From the NCBI RefSeq assembly GCF_029257255.1, contig NZ_JARICI010000018.1, positions 1 through 64,000 on the forward strand: a DNA stretch of 64,000 bases, written 5' to 3'. Of the stretch, positions 18,480 to 29,603 are shown one piece after another. The stretch's first letter is position 1. Each line of letters starts with the position of its first letter. Source of the DNA: Sporosarcina sp. (GTDB lineage Bacteria > Bacillota > Bacilli > Bacillales_A > Planococcaceae). The notes beneath the pieces were generated by a model. It was not told the origin of the DNA. It made no database searches and was given only the letters and a program-made list of their open reading frames with translations. The position numbers were made by a program, and so were the translations under genes.

Positions 18480-19243
18480 GACATCATAAAATTAAAGAAA
18501 TGGTAGATGAACGAGGCACTATTCGGGTTACAGAGCTTAGTCAATTGCTTGGTGTGACAGATGAAACGATCAGAAGAGATTTAGAGCGCTTGGAAGGACA
18601 AGGTAAATTGTATCGCACACATGGCGGTGCAATAAGTGCGAAACAAGAAGAAGATGATGTACCTCATTTTCAGAGGGAAGTGATTAATAAAGAAGAAAAA
18701 ATCATCGTGGCAAGAGAGGCAATTAAATTAATAGAAGAGGGAGATATTATTTTCCTTGATGCAAGCTCATCCGCTCTTTATTTAGCACGTTTAATTCCTG
18801 ATATGCGGCTAACTGTTTTGACAAATTCTATTCAAATTTGCGTTGTATTATCTGGACATTCAAAGATCCAAGTCATTTCAACAGGTGGTAACCTATCTGC
18901 CAGATCCATGTCTTATGTAGGGCAAGTGGCGCTAAATACACTGGATTCTTATTATGTAGATAAATTATTTTTCTCCTGCAAAGGCTTAGATGAAGATTGG
19001 GGAATAAGTGACGGGAATGAATTACAGGCATTGGTGAAACAAAAAATAATTGAACGTGCAACTAAGAGAATTTTATTACTTGATCATTCGAAGTTGGGGA
19101 AAAAAGCATTTGCTAGAATATCAAGTTGCGCTTGTATTAACACAATCATTGTAGATTCAAAGACAGAGCTTGATAAGCTAGGTTTTTTGAAAGACCAAGG
19201 AACTGAAATCTTATTACCCCGGTTAGCAAAAGAAGCTCATTAA
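18464..19243 (+). CDS. DeoR family transcriptional regulator
   Basis: RGTIRVTELSQLLGVTDETIRRDLERLEGQGKLYRTHGGAI. Confidence 0.95.
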   Translation: MLAGVRHHKIKEMVDERGTIRVTELSQLLGVTDETIRRDLERLEGQGKLYRTHGGAISAKQEEDDVPHFQREVINKEEKIIVAREAIKLIEEGDIIFLDASSSALYLARLIPDMRLTVLTNSIQICVVLSGHSKIQVISTGGNLSARSMSYVGQVALNTLDSYYVDKLFFSCKGLDEDWGISDGNELQALVKQKIIERATKRILLLDHSKLGKKAFARISSCACINTIIVDSKTELDKLGFLKDQGTEILLPRLAKEAH

Positions 19244-19257
19244 AAGAGCTTCTTTTT
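19231..19257 (+). terminator. Terminator between deoR-type gene and ABC operon
   Basis: AGAAGCTC-loop-GAGCTTCT followed by TTTT. Confidence 0.75.
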
Positions 19258-19370
19258 AGAATTGTTAAAATTCGTATTGCGTTTACAATATTTATCATCT
19301 ATAATCAACAACAACAAAGAAAAACAAACATTACCAAAGAAGAAAGAAAATTCTGTTTAGGAGTGAGTGC

Positions 19371-20870
19371 ATGGTGCCTGTTTTGCTTTCTATGAGAAAC
19401 ATATCTAAATCATTCCCTGGAGTGAAAGCGCTATCAAATGTAGATTTAGAATTACGGCATGGCGAAGTTCTTGCTTTGGTTGGTGAAAATGGGGCTGGCA
19501 AGTCTACTATGATGAAGATATTGAATGGGATCTATTCTAAAGACGAGGGGAAAATTTTATTGGAAGGAAAAGAGGTAAACATTGAAAATATTAATCAAGC
19601 GCAAGAGTTAGGTATCTCTATCATTCACCAAGAACTGAACTTAATGAGAGACTTGACAGTCGCTGAAAATATTTTCATCGGGCGGGAACCTAGAAGTGCT
19701 TTTAACTTCTTTTTAAAAGATAGAGAGCTAAATAAAAAAACAGCCGACTTATTCCGAAGGTTGAATATAGAATTAGATCCACACACGAAAGTGGCAGATT
19801 TAACGATTGCTAAGCAGCAAATGGTGGAAATCGCGAAAGCCCTTTCTTTTAATTCTAAAATTATCATTATGGATGAGCCTACAACAGCGCTAACTGAAAC
19901 AGAGATCGATTCGTTGTTTGTGACAGTTGAGAGTTTGCGCAACGATGGTGTAGGTGTAATTTATATATCTCATAGAATGGATGAACTTAAGAGAATTACG
20001 GATCGAATCACAGTGATGCGGGATGGAACTTACATTGATACGTTAGAAACGAAAGATACTGAGATGAGTAAAGTTATACAATTGATGGTTGGTAGACAAG
20101 TATACATAGAATCGAAACCAACCTCAATCAACGAAAATCATGAAACAATTCTTAGATTAGAAAATGTTTCGACCAAAGATCACTTGAGAAATGTTTCATT
20201 TGAGTTGAAAAAAGGTGAAATTTTAGGGTTTTCCGGATTAATGGGTGCAGGACGTACGGAAGTAGCCAGAGCGATTTTTGGTGCTGATAAAATTGAAAGC
20301 GGTTCCATTTATTTGAATGGTAAGGAAGTAAAGATTAAGTCTCCGAAAGAAGCAGTGGAAATGGGAATAGGTTATGTGTCTGAAGATCGCAAACATTTAG
20401 GTTTATTGGTGGATATGGATGTTAAAACCAATATGGCCTTAGCCACTATCAAAAACTTTACCAAAGGAAAATTAGTAGTGAGTCAAAGAGAAATGGGGAA
20501 AGTGGCAAAAAAGTATGTGAAAGAGTTGAAAATCAAGACTCCATCTGTACATCAGAAAATTCGATTTCTTTCGGGCGGCAATCAGCAGAAAGTAGTTATT
20601 GCAAAATGGTTATTGCGGAATTGTGATATTTTGATTTTTGATGAGCCTACTCGGGGCATTGATGTAGGTGCGAAAGGTGAAATTTACAAGTTGATAGATG
20701 AATTGGCTGAAAGTGGGATGGCGGTCATTATGATTTCGTCCGAATTGCCTGAAGTATTGCGTATGAGTCACCGGGTAATTGTGATGTCGGAAGGGAGAAT
20801 AACAGGCGAACTATCATCTGCGGAAGCTACTCAAGAAAAGATTATGGAGTTTGCCACAGCTGCCAAATAA
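19371..20870 (+). CDS. Sugar ABC transporter ATP-binding protein (RbsA-like, two ATPase domains)
   Basis: GENGAGKSTMMKILNGIY; second domain LSGGNQQKVVIAKWL, DEPTRGIDVGAK. Confidence 0.95.
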   Translation: MVPVLLSMRNISKSFPGVKALSNVDLELRHGEVLALVGENGAGKSTMMKILNGIYSKDEGKILLEGKEVNIENINQAQELGISIIHQELNLMRDLTVAENIFIGREPRSAFNFFLKDRELNKKTADLFRRLNIELDPHTKVADLTIAKQQMVEIAKALSFNSKIIIMDEPTTALTETEIDSLFVTVESLRNDGVGVIYISHRMDELKRITDRITVMRDGTYIDTLETKDTEMSKVIQLMVGRQVYIESKPTSINENHETILRLENVSTKDHLRNVSFELKKGEILGFSGLMGAGRTEVARAIFGADKIESGSIYLNGKEVKIKSPKEAVEMGIGYVSEDRKHLGLLVDMDVKTNMALATIKNFTKGKLVVSQREMGKVAKKYVKELKIKTPSVHQKIRFLSGGNQQKVVIAKWLLRNCDILIFDEPTRGIDVGAKGEIYKLIDELAESGMAVIMISSELPEVLRMSHRVIVMSEGRITGELSSAEATQEKIMEFATAAK

Positions 20871-20888
20871 AGAATGGAGTGAGATGGT

Positions 20889-21887
20889 TTGAGTATAGAT
20901 ACAGTTATAAACGAAGAAAAGAATAAGAAGTCAGGCAGATATAGAATTCCATCGGGAGCAATTCAGCAAGTTTTGGCGTTTGCCAGTTTGATTGCCTTAG
21001 TTATTTTCTTCTCAATTGCTTCAGGAAGTTTCCTTCAATACAGCAACATCATAGGGATTCTGCTTTCTACTGCGGTCATTGGGATTTTAGCGTTAGGTGC
21101 AACATTTGTCATCATTACGGGAGGTATTGATTTATCTGTTGGAACGGTCATGACTTTGTCATCTGTCATGATCGGTGTAATCGTCGTAGATGGCGGTATG
21201 CCAATTTGGGTGGGTATTGTCGGTGGTGTTTTAACGGGTGCATTATGTGGTCTGTTAAGCGGGTTTGCGATTGCGAAATTAAATATTCCGCCGTTTATAG
21301 CGACGCTGGCTATGATGATGATTGCAAAAGGTTTGGCGCTGGTAATTTCAAGTGCAGCCCCCATTTACTTTAATGATCATCCTAGTTTCACAAAGATTTC
21401 TTTAGGTTCTATTACTCCTGTTATTGAAGTTCCGAACGCTATTCTAATCTTTTTCATAATGGCGATTATCGGCGGCGTTATTTTAAGTAAAACAATTCTT
21501 GGAAGATACAACTTTGCAATCGGCAGTAATGAGGAAGCGACAAGATTATCTGGTGTGAACGTGAATTTCTGGAAGATGTCTATTTATACACTTGCAGGAG
21601 CTTTTACAGGCGTAGCGGGTGTGTTGATGGCAGCTCGTTTAAATTCAGCGCAGCCGGCACTAGGTCAAGGCTATGAATTGGAGGCGATAGCTGCTGTTGT
21701 CATAGGGGGTACTTCACTAAGCGGTGGTAAAGGTACAATCGTCGGAACCGTGATCGGTGCTTTAATTATGAGTGTTTTAACAAATGGTCTGCGGATTATG
21801 TCTATACCACAAGAATGGCAGACTGTGGTTGTTGGTTTGGTTATCATTCTCGCAGTCTATGCAGATACGTTACGTAAGAAAGCCTAA
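20889..21887 (+). CDS. Sugar ABC transporter permease (RbsC-like)
   Basis: ILALGATFVIITGGIDLSVGTVM; AIAAVVIGGTSLSGGKGTI. Confidence 0.95.
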   Translation: MSIDTVINEEKNKKSGRYRIPSGAIQQVLAFASLIALVIFFSIASGSFLQYSNIIGILLSTAVIGILALGATFVIITGGIDLSVGTVMTLSSVMIGVIVVDGGMPIWVGIVGGVLTGALCGLLSGFAIAKLNIPPFIATLAMMMIAKGLALVISSAAPIYFNDHPSFTKISLGSITPVIEVPNAILIFFIMAIIGGVILSKTILGRYNFAIGSNEEATRLSGVNVNFWKMSIYTLAGAFTGVAGVLMAARLNSAQPALGQGYELEAIAAVVIGGTSLSGGKGTIVGTVIGALIMSVLTNGLRIMSIPQEWQTVVVGLVIILAVYADTLRKKA

Positions 21888-21952
21888 TGGATGGTAGGAT
21901 GTCTGAAATCAGACTGATTATAAAGTGAAATAGAAAAAGGGGAGGAATAATT

Positions 21953-22933
21953 ATGAAGAAGAAGATGGGGTTATTAAGTGGGATTCTTGCAACATCATTA
22001 CTGTTTGCAGCATGTTCAGATGATGGAGCAAGCGGTGACGGCGCTGGGGAAGTCGAAGAAGGCAAGCCATACGTTGCGATCGTATCTAAAGGTTTCCAGC
22101 ACCAATTTTGGCAGGCAGTAAAACAAGGTGCGGAAGAAGCAGCTGAAGAGTTCGATGTAAGCATTACATTTGAAGGACCGGAAAGTGAGTCACAAGTAGA
22201 TAAACAAATTGAAATGCTTCAAGCGGCATTGGATAAGAAACCGGACGCTATTGGTTTTGCAGCACTGGATTCTAAAGCAGCTTCTCCATTATTAAGCGAC
22301 GCGGACGGCAAGGACATTCCAATTATTGCATTTGACTCTGGGGTAGAAAGTGATATTCCTTTAGCAACTGCATCTACAGATAATAGAGCTGCTGCGTCAT
22401 TAGCGGCTGACAAGATGGCTGAAGCAATTGGTGAAGAAGGTAAAATTGCTTTAATCGTTCATGATCAGACATCTGTTACAGGGACAGACCGAAGAGATGG
22501 TTTCAAAGAGCAGATTGAATCAAAATATCCCAATATTGAAATCGTAGACATCCAATATGGAGGTGGGGACCATCTGAAGTCTACTGACCTAGCAAAAGCG
22601 GTTATGCAGGCGCATCCTGACCTGAAAGGAATTTTCGGATCAAATGAAGGGTCAGCTATTGGAGTAGTAAACGCAGTAAACGAATTAAATAAAGATGGGA
22701 AAATTACGATAATTGGATTTGACTCAGGGAAACAGCAAATTGAAGCAATTAAAAGTGGTGTCATGACAGGTGCGGTTACTCAAAATCCGGTTGGAATAGG
22801 ATATGAAACTGTTAAAGCAGCAGTTGAAGCACTTGACGGTAAGACATTAGATAAAGTCATTGATACTGGTTTCTACTGGTACGACAAAGACAATATTGAC
22901 GATGAAGAGATTCAAGCAGCTGTTTATCAATAA
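21953..22933 (+). CDS. Sugar ABC transporter substrate-binding lipoprotein (RbsB-like)
   Basis: LLFAAC lipobox; periplasmic-binding fold motifs IGFDSGKQQIEAIKSGVMTGAVTQNP. Confidence 0.94.
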   Translation: MKKKMGLLSGILATSLLFAACSDDGASGDGAGEVEEGKPYVAIVSKGFQHQFWQAVKQGAEEAAEEFDVSITFEGPESESQVDKQIEMLQAALDKKPDAIGFAALDSKAASPLLSDADGKDIPIIAFDSGVESDIPLATASTDNRAAASLAADKMAEAIGEEGKIALIVHDQTSVTGTDRRDGFKEQIESKYPNIEIVDIQYGGGDHLKSTDLAKAVMQAHPDLKGIFGSNEGSAIGVVNAVNELNKDGKITIIGFDSGKQQIEAIKSGVMTGAVTQNPVGIGYETVKAAVEALDGKTLDKVIDTGFYWYDKDNIDDEEIQAAVYQ

Positions 22934-22939
22934 TATACT

Positions 22940-22976
22940 GAAGAAGCTGGAACTCGCGAGGTTTCCAGCTTCTTCT
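22940..22976 (+). terminator. Hairpin after substrate-binding gene (possible partial terminator in operon)
   Basis: GAAGAAGCTGGAA...TTTCCAGCTTCTTC. Confidence 0.65.
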
Positions 22977-22995
22977 ATAAAAATAATAGAAAGTA

Positions 22996-23976
22996 GTGTT
23001 GATTATGGAACAGCTTAGATGGGGTGTTATCGGTGCCGCTAATATAGCTGAGCGCCAAATGATTCCAGCTATTTTAGAGACTGGATCTGGAATAATCACA
23101 GCGATTGCAAGCCGCAGTGGTAAAGCGGACAATCTGCAGAAAAAGTTTGGAATCCCTTTTGCCACAACTAATTATGAAGAATTATTCTCTATGGATGCAG
23201 TGGATGCGGTATACATAGCAACACCCAACTCAACGCATAGCGAAATAATCAAAAAAGCGGTATTTGCAGGTAAGCATGTGTTATGTGAAAAACCAATTGT
23301 ATTAAAAAGAGAAGAGTTAGAGGAGATTTTTCAATTAGCCGATCAGCATAACGTCTATGTGATGGAAGCAATGATGTACAGATTTCATCCGCAAATGGAA
23401 GCTTGTCGGGATCTATTGGAGTCGGGCGTGATTGGAGATGTAGTCACCATACATTCCAGGTTTCATTTTAAGCTGGAGAATTGGGAGTCTAACATCCGAA
23501 CTAGCAGTCAATTAGGTGGAGGATCACTGAATGACTTAGGCTGTTACTGCATTAATGCAGCGTCGTATCTCCTAAAACAAGAACCACAAACTATACAAGT
23601 GCTAAATTCAAAACGAAATCAATCGGATGTTGACACACATGTGTCGATGCAGATGTATTACGCTTCAGGTGAAACCGTTCTGAGTGATTGCAGCTTCCAC
23701 ACTCCAATGAATAATGAAATTGAAATTCTAGGGACGCTGGGATCTATTAAATTACCGCATGCATTCAGGCCGGATTTAAACGGTGATGTGGGAGACGTTT
23801 ATATTAACAAGCAAGGCAAAGAAGAAAAGGTTTCGCTGACAGCAAAGTCTTATGTCGAACAAGTCCGTAGTTTTCAAGAGACTATTCAAAATAACGGCAA
23901 GCTGTTTTACAGCCAAGATGACATGTTACTGCAAGTAGATCTATTAGAAAAAGTCTTTGACAAATTGAATATGTGA
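22996..23976 (+). CDS. Gfo/Idh/MocA family oxidoreductase
   Basis: WGVIGAANIAERQMIPAI; VLCEKPIVLKREELEEIF. Confidence 0.94.
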   Translation: MLIMEQLRWGVIGAANIAERQMIPAILETGSGIITAIASRSGKADNLQKKFGIPFATTNYEELFSMDAVDAVYIATPNSTHSEIIKKAVFAGKHVLCEKPIVLKREELEEIFQLADQHNVYVMEAMMYRFHPQMEACRDLLESGVIGDVVTIHSRFHFKLENWESNIRTSSQLGGGSLNDLGCYCINAASYLLKQEPQTIQVLNSKRNQSDVDTHVSMQMYYASGETVLSDCSFHTPMNNEIEILGTLGSIKLPHAFRPDLNGDVGDVYINKQGKEEKVSLTAKSYVEQVRSFQETIQNNGKLFYSQDDMLLQVDLLEKVFDKLNM

Positions 23977-23992
23977 GGAAAGGGGCGAAATT

Positions 23993-24649
23993 ATGTCAGT
24001 TCAAGTACTGAAAGATCTTAATAAATATGCAGCGAAATTAGTAGATTCAGGCTTAGTCGTCGGAGCTGGAGGAAACTTAAGTATGCGTGACGGAGAGTTT
24101 ATGTATATTTCGCCAAGCGGATTTGATTTGAAAGAAATAAAGGATGAACACTGGGTGAAAGTGCATATTGAAACAGGAGAAATTCATGGGAGTTTAAAGC
24201 CGTCCTCAGAAATACTGATGCATCTGGAATGCTTCAGGAAAAATGATGAAATTAAGGCCGTCTTACACGCGCATCCTACATATTCGGTAGGTGTTTCATC
24301 AGCCGGTAAAGATATTCAGCCGATGTTTCCTGACTTTCCGGCAATGGTGAAGAGAATAAAATATATTGATTATGTCATTCCGACAACTCATGTACTTGCT
24401 GACGCCGTATCAGAAATTATTGAAGATGCAGATGCAATCATTATGCGTAATCATGGAGTCTTGACAGTTGGAAGAACGATGAAAGAAACGTTCTTTTTCA
24501 TGCAGTTGATTGAAGAAGCGGCAAAGGTTTATTATATCAGCTCGACTGTAGGCACGCCCAGGATTTTAACAGATCAAGAATGTGATGAATTGAGAAACCT
24601 TTCTGCTGAAACCTATCGCTCAAAACTGTTGCAAGAAAAGAGGGAGTAA
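23993..24649 (+). CDS. fucA: Class II aldolase, L-fuculose-phosphate aldolase-like
   Basis: GLVVGAGGNLSMRDGE; VLHAHPTYSVG; IIMRNHGVLTVG. Confidence 0.85.
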   Translation: MSVQVLKDLNKYAAKLVDSGLVVGAGGNLSMRDGEFMYISPSGFDLKEIKDEHWVKVHIETGEIHGSLKPSSEILMHLECFRKNDEIKAVLHAHPTYSVGVSSAGKDIQPMFPDFPAMVKRIKYIDYVIPTTHVLADAVSEIIEDADAIIMRNHGVLTVGRTMKETFFFMQLIEEAAKVYYISSTVGTPRILTDQECDELRNLSAETYRSKLLQEKRE

Positions 24650-24650
24650 C

Positions 24651-26120
24651 ATGACGCAGGTTTTATCATTTGATATCGGCGCATCAAATGGAAGATTAGT
24701 TCGTCATCACTTTGATGGTAAACGTATTACCAGTGAGATTGTTCACCGTTTCGATAATAGTCCCGTCATACGAAATAATAGTTATCATTGGGATTTTACC
24801 TATCTAATGGATCAGATTTATACAGCCATCAGAAAAGCCCAATCTTTACCGGACGATGCCGCTAAGAGCGTTGGTTTCGATACGTGGGGAGTGGACTTTG
24901 GTGCAATAGATCAATCTGGAAATATACTATTTGAGCCTTACTCTTATAGAGATGAACACACAGTTCCGTATATGCTTCAGACTTTGAAAGAAATTGATGA
25001 ATATGATCTTTTTACGTTAACGGGTAATGCAGTTTCTTCTATTAATACGTTATTTCAAATGCTAGCAATAGCTGAGAAAGAATCATTCGACAATGCAGCG
25101 CATCTGTTAATGATGCCGACACTTTTGCAATACCAGTTAACAGAAATCGCGATTAATGAATTTACTATATGCTCGACCACTCAAATGCTAAAAACAGGAA
25201 AACAAGAATGGAATACAGATCTAATCGATAAAGTACTGAATCCAAATCTTCCGCTGACAGATATTCAGTTGCCGCATCAAATAATTGGACCTGTTTCAAA
25301 TAGAATTCAACAACAGGAAAATATCGATCCCTTGAAGGTTGTGCTAACTCCAGGACATGATACAGCATGCGCGCTGTCTGCTCTTCCTATGCTGATAGAT
25401 AACTCATTCTTTATGAGTATCGGTACATGGACCATTATCGGCACGGAATCAGAGTGCCCCGTTGTTACGCCGGAGTCATTTGAAAAAGGCTTTACAAATG
25501 AAGGGACCAGCGAGGGCACCTATCGTTTTCAAAAGAATAGTATAGGGTTTTGGATTTTGCAGGAACTGAGGAGAGAGTGGAAAGAAGCTGGCCACGAGCT
25601 AGATTATGAAATAGAAAACGAAATGGTCTATAACAGTCAGCCTTCGAATACGTTCATTGATCCGAATGCAGATGTGTTTTTCAATCCATCCTCCATGATC
25701 GCAGCGATCGAGCTGTTTTGTCTTCAGACGAATCAAAGAAAGCCTGAATCTATAAGCGAAACCATACGCTGTGTGTTGGAAAGTATGGCGTTAAGTTATG
25801 CCTGTACGATCCGTCAGCTCGAGAACATTATAGGCAACTCAGCTCAAGCCATTTATGCTGCGGGCGGAGGAATTCAAAATACGTATTTATGTCAATTTAT
25901 TTCAAGTGCAACGATGAAACAAGTGGTTACTGGACCGGTTGAATCGAGTTCTCTAGGAAACGGATTATCACAGTTGCGGGCTCTTGGTTTGATCTCTTCT
26001 TTACAGGAAGGTAGAGAAGTGATCTCTAATTCTATTGAACAACAAGAATATAAACCGATGGATTCGGAACATTGGACATATGCGTTGAGCCGCTTCGAAG
26101 AAATCATAGAAAAGAAATGA
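24651..26120 (+). CDS. FGGY kinase, rhamnulokinase/fuculokinase-like
   Basis: FDIGASNGRL; SVGFDTWGVDFG; AAGGGIQNTYLCQFIS. Confidence 0.88.
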   Translation: MTQVLSFDIGASNGRLVRHHFDGKRITSEIVHRFDNSPVIRNNSYHWDFTYLMDQIYTAIRKAQSLPDDAAKSVGFDTWGVDFGAIDQSGNILFEPYSYRDEHTVPYMLQTLKEIDEYDLFTLTGNAVSSINTLFQMLAIAEKESFDNAAHLLMMPTLLQYQLTEIAINEFTICSTTQMLKTGKQEWNTDLIDKVLNPNLPLTDIQLPHQIIGPVSNRIQQQENIDPLKVVLTPGHDTACALSALPMLIDNSFFMSIGTWTIIGTESECPVVTPESFEKGFTNEGTSEGTYRFQKNSIGFWILQELRREWKEAGHELDYEIENEMVYNSQPSNTFIDPNADVFFNPSSMIAAIELFCLQTNQRKPESISETIRCVLESMALSYACTIRQLENIIGNSAQAIYAAGGGIQNTYLCQFISSATMKQVVTGPVESSSLGNGLSQLRALGLISSLQEGREVISNSIEQQEYKPMDSEHWTYALSRFEEIIEKK

Positions 26121-26131
26121 GGTTCTAGAAA

Positions 26132-27916
26132 ATGAAAAAAGACCGTTATATTGGTGATTTACCTAAGATAGGTATTCGTCCGACGATTGATGGACGAAGA
26201 AACGGTGTTCGTGAATCATTGGAAGATACAACGATGGATATGGCGAAAGCTGTAGCAAAGCTGTTGAGTGAAAACTTGAAATACTACAATGGTGAGCAGG
26301 TAGAGTGCGTCATTGCAGATTCTTGTATCGGCGGTGTGGCGGAAGCGGCTGCCGCGGCGGCTAAATTTGAACGCGAAGGTGTAGGCGTATCCATTACTGT
26401 CACTCCGTGCTGGTGTTATGGCTCTGAAACAATGGATATGAATCCTACTTTACCTAAAGCGGTATGGGGCTTTAACGGAACAGAACGTCCGGGTGCTGTA
26501 TATTTAGCTGCTGTTTTAGCTGGCTATAATCAAAAAGGTCTGCCTACATTCGGTATCTATGGACAAGACGTTCAAGACGCAGGGGACGAAGAAATACCGG
26601 CAGATGTTCGGAAGAAATTACTTCGATTTGCAAAAGCGGGAATGGCAACAGCGATGTTAAAAGGAAAGTCTTATCTGTCCATGGGAACTGTTTCTATGGG
26701 GATAGCAGGCAGTATGATTCAAGAAGAGTTTTTCCAAAAACACCTTGGCATGAGAAATGAATACATCGACATGACGGAGTTTGTCCGCCGATTTGATCTG
26801 GAAATATATGATACAGAAGAATATGAGCGCGCGTTGAAATGGGTAAAAGAAAGTCTTCACGAAGGCGAAGACCTGAACGCCGATGACAATAAAAGAACAG
26901 CAGTACAGCTGGAGGAAGATTGGAAGACTTCCGTGAAGATGGCACTCATTGCCAGAGACTTAATGATCGGCAATGAGAAGTTGGTGGAAAAAGGATTCAT
27001 TGAAGAATCAATGGGACATAATGCACTAATTGCCGGGTTCCAGGGACAGCGTCAGTGGACTGACTATTTCCCGAATGGAGATTTCATGGAAGCAATCCTG
27101 AATTCTTCATTTGACTGGGATGGAAAAAGGGCACCTTATTTACTGGCCACTGAGAATGACAGCTTGAATGGCGTAACGATGGCGATGGGACATTTGTTGA
27201 CGAATACTGCTCAATTATTCGCAGATGTTCGAACGTATTGGAGCCCTGATGCCGTTAAGAGAGTAACGAATAAAGAGCTGACGGGGAAAGCTGAAAATGG
27301 GTTCATTCATTTAATTAATTCGGGTCCTGCTGCGTTAGATGGTACTGGAAGACAGATGCGGGACGGTCAGCCTGTGATGAAGCCGTACTGGGAGATTACT
27401 GATGAAGAAGTGAAGGACTGCTTAGACAATACACTTTGGAGACCGGCTTCTACGGAATATTTCAGAGGCGGCGGATATTCATCGGATTTCACCACAAAAG
27501 GTGAGATGCCTGTTACAATTGCCCGTTTAAATATTGTAAGCGGATTGGGTCCTGTTTTGCAAATTGCAGAAGGATATACAGTCGAGCTTGAAGATGAAGT
27601 ACATGATGCATTGGATTCAAGAACAGATCCGACATGGCCGACTACCTGGTTCGTGCCGAATCTGACAGGTGAAGGTGCATTTGCAGACGTCTATTCCGTC
27701 ATGAATAACTGGGGCGCAAATCACTGTGCCATGTCTTACGGCCATATAGGAGACGATCTGATTACGATGGCATCCATTTTGCGGATCCCCGTTACTATGC
27801 ATAATGTGGAAAACGAGCGAATCTTCAGACCAAGTGCATGGAATATGTTTGGTACGGAAGGCAAAGAAGCGGCAGATTACAGAGCCTGCGAAAATTTTGG
27901 ACCATTATATAAGTGA
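26132..27916 (+). CDS. fucI: L-fucose isomerase
   Basis: 594 aa; [55 protein letters not shown]. Confidence 0.93.
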   Translation: MKKDRYIGDLPKIGIRPTIDGRRNGVRESLEDTTMDMAKAVAKLLSENLKYYNGEQVECVIADSCIGGVAEAAAAAAKFEREGVGVSITVTPCWCYGSETMDMNPTLPKAVWGFNGTERPGAVYLAAVLAGYNQKGLPTFGIYGQDVQDAGDEEIPADVRKKLLRFAKAGMATAMLKGKSYLSMGTVSMGIAGSMIQEEFFQKHLGMRNEYIDMTEFVRRFDLEIYDTEEYERALKWVKESLHEGEDLNADDNKRTAVQLEEDWKTSVKMALIARDLMIGNEKLVEKGFIEESMGHNALIAGFQGQRQWTDYFPNGDFMEAILNSSFDWDGKRAPYLLATENDSLNGVTMAMGHLLTNTAQLFADVRTYWSPDAVKRVTNKELTGKAENGFIHLINSGPAALDGTGRQMRDGQPVMKPYWEITDEEVKDCLDNTLWRPASTEYFRGGGYSSDFTTKGEMPVTIARLNIVSGLGPVLQIAEGYTVELEDEVHDALDSRTDPTWPTTWFVPNLTGEGAFADVYSVMNNWGANHCAMSYGHIGDDLITMASILRIPVTMHNVENERIFRPSAWNMFGTEGKEAADYRACENFGPLYK

Positions 27917-27932
27917 GAAAGGGATCGCTTAT

Positions 27933-29603
27933 ATGAAAAGAATATTTACACTTGGTGCAGATTTTGGATCTACTTCATGCAGAACAATAGCCGTTGATGT
28001 AAGAGACGGAAGTATTATTTCAACAGTTGACGTGCCATACGAGCATGGTGTATTGACTGAAAATCTTCCAAGCGGTGCTGCCTTGCCGGGGAAGCGCACA
28101 GCACTGCAAGTACCCAATGATTACGTAGAGGCATTAACAGCGGGCATTCATTCAATTTTAAATGAAACAGATATAACGAAAGAGAACATTATTGGAATAG
28201 GAATTGATTTTACGGCGTCCACCATTCTTCCAGTCGGAAAAAACTTTCAGCCTCTTTGTGAGCTTGAGAAGTTCAAAGATCACCCTCATGCATATGTGAA
28301 GCTTTGGAAGCACCATGATGCTGAGCGTTTTGCGGTTAGAATGAATGACTTGGCTCAAGGTGAAGAATGGATCAAACGCTATGGAGGGAAAGTTTCTGCA
28401 GAGTGGATGCTGCCAAAAGTATCCGAAATTGCAGAGGAAGCGCCGGAAGTATTTAAGGAAACAGTTATATTCATGGAAGCATCTGATTGGATCGTGGCTC
28501 AGTTAACAGGAGAACTCGTCCGGAATAGTTGTGCTGCGGGATATAAGGGATGCTGGCATAAGCGAGAAGGCTATTTATCTAATGAATGGCTGAAAGAGTT
28601 ACATCCTTTATTAGATGGAATCTATGAAAGCAGGTTACGCGGTGAGGTATCGCCGGTAGGCATAAAAGCCGGAACTCTGCGAGTGGAAATGGCGCATTCA
28701 TTCGGGTTACAGGAAGGTATTGACGTAAGTGTTGGAATGATTGATGCTCACGCCGCACTTCCCGGCCTGGGCGTTAAGGGTCCGGGAGAGATGGTCGTTG
28801 TAATGGGAACCTCATCCTGTCATCTGATTTTGGATGAACACGAAAGAAAGGTTCCGGGGATCAGCGGCGTTGTGGAAGATGGCATTATTCCGGGGTTCTT
28901 TGCATATGAAGCGGGACAGGCGGCTGTTGGAGATTTATTCGCCTGGTTTGTGAAAGAGCAAGTGCCGCCTTCTGTTCATGAAGCAGCACAGCACCAGGGC
29001 CTGTCGATTCATGAGTATTTATCGAAGGAAGCATTGAAATTAGAACCTGGCCAGTCAGGATTACTTGCGTTGGATTGGATTCATGGCAGCAGAACACCTT
29101 GGGTGAATATGTCTCTGTCCGGCGCGATTATTGGAATGAAACTTTCTACAACACCTGCTGAGATCTATAGAGCGTACCTTGAATCGACAGCGTTTGGGAC
29201 ACGGGTAATTGTTGAGCTGTTTGAAGACAACCAAGTACATGTGAAACGCTTGATCACTTCGGGAGGAATCCCACAGAAGAATCCGTTACTCATGCAGATC
29301 TATGCAGATATCCTGCAAAAAGAGATCATTGTGGATACGTGTGAAAATGCTTCTGCGCTGGGCGTTGCTATATTATCTGCTGCCACGGCAGGAGCAGATA
29401 AAGGCGGTTATGACGATGTATCGGAAGCGATCAGCAGGATGAGTTCAAGAAAACAAAAAATCTATTATCCGAATGAAAAATATAAAGAAGTGTACGACGA
29501 GCTGTTTCATTCTTATAAAGAGCTCAGTGACTATTTTGCAGACAAGTCATCTGTAATGAGCGGATTGACTGAACTGAAAAATAGATTTGAAGGAGGAAAT
29601 TAA
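27933..29603 (+). CDS. FGGY kinase, ribulokinase (AraB)-like
   Basis: GADFGSTSCRTIAVDV; ATG 27933 preferred over upstream in-frame start; TSGGIPQKNPLLMQIYADIL. Confidence 0.9.
   Translation: MKRIFTLGADFGSTSCRTIAVDVRDGSIISTVDVPYEHGVLTENLPSGAALPGKRTALQVPNDYVEALTAGIHSILNETDITKENIIGIGIDFTASTILPVGKNFQPLCELEKFKDHPHAYVKLWKHHDAERFAVRMNDLAQGEEWIKRYGGKVSAEWMLPKVSEIAEEAPEVFKETVIFMEASDWIVAQLTGELVRNSCAAGYKGCWHKREGYLSNEWLKELHPLLDGIYESRLRGEVSPVGIKAGTLRVEMAHSFGLQEGIDVSVGMIDAHAALPGLGVKGPGEMVVVMGTSSCHLILDEHERKVPGISGVVEDGIIPGFFAYEAGQAAVGDLFAWFVKEQVPPSVHEAAQHQGLSIHEYLSKEALKLEPGQSGLLALDWIHGSRTPWVNMSLSGAIIGMKLSTTPAEIYRAYLESTAFGTRVIVELFEDNQVHVKRLITSGGIPQKNPLLMQIYADILQKEIIVDTCENASALGVAILSAATAGADKGGYDDVSEAISRMSSRKQKIYYPNEKYKEVYDELFHSYKELSDYFADKSSVMSGLTELKNRFEGGN

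Noticed and set aside
25011-25024. TTTACGTTAACGGG, similar to the MerR palindrome at 8372
   Set aside because: Lies inside the FGGY kinase coding sequence and is an incomplete match.
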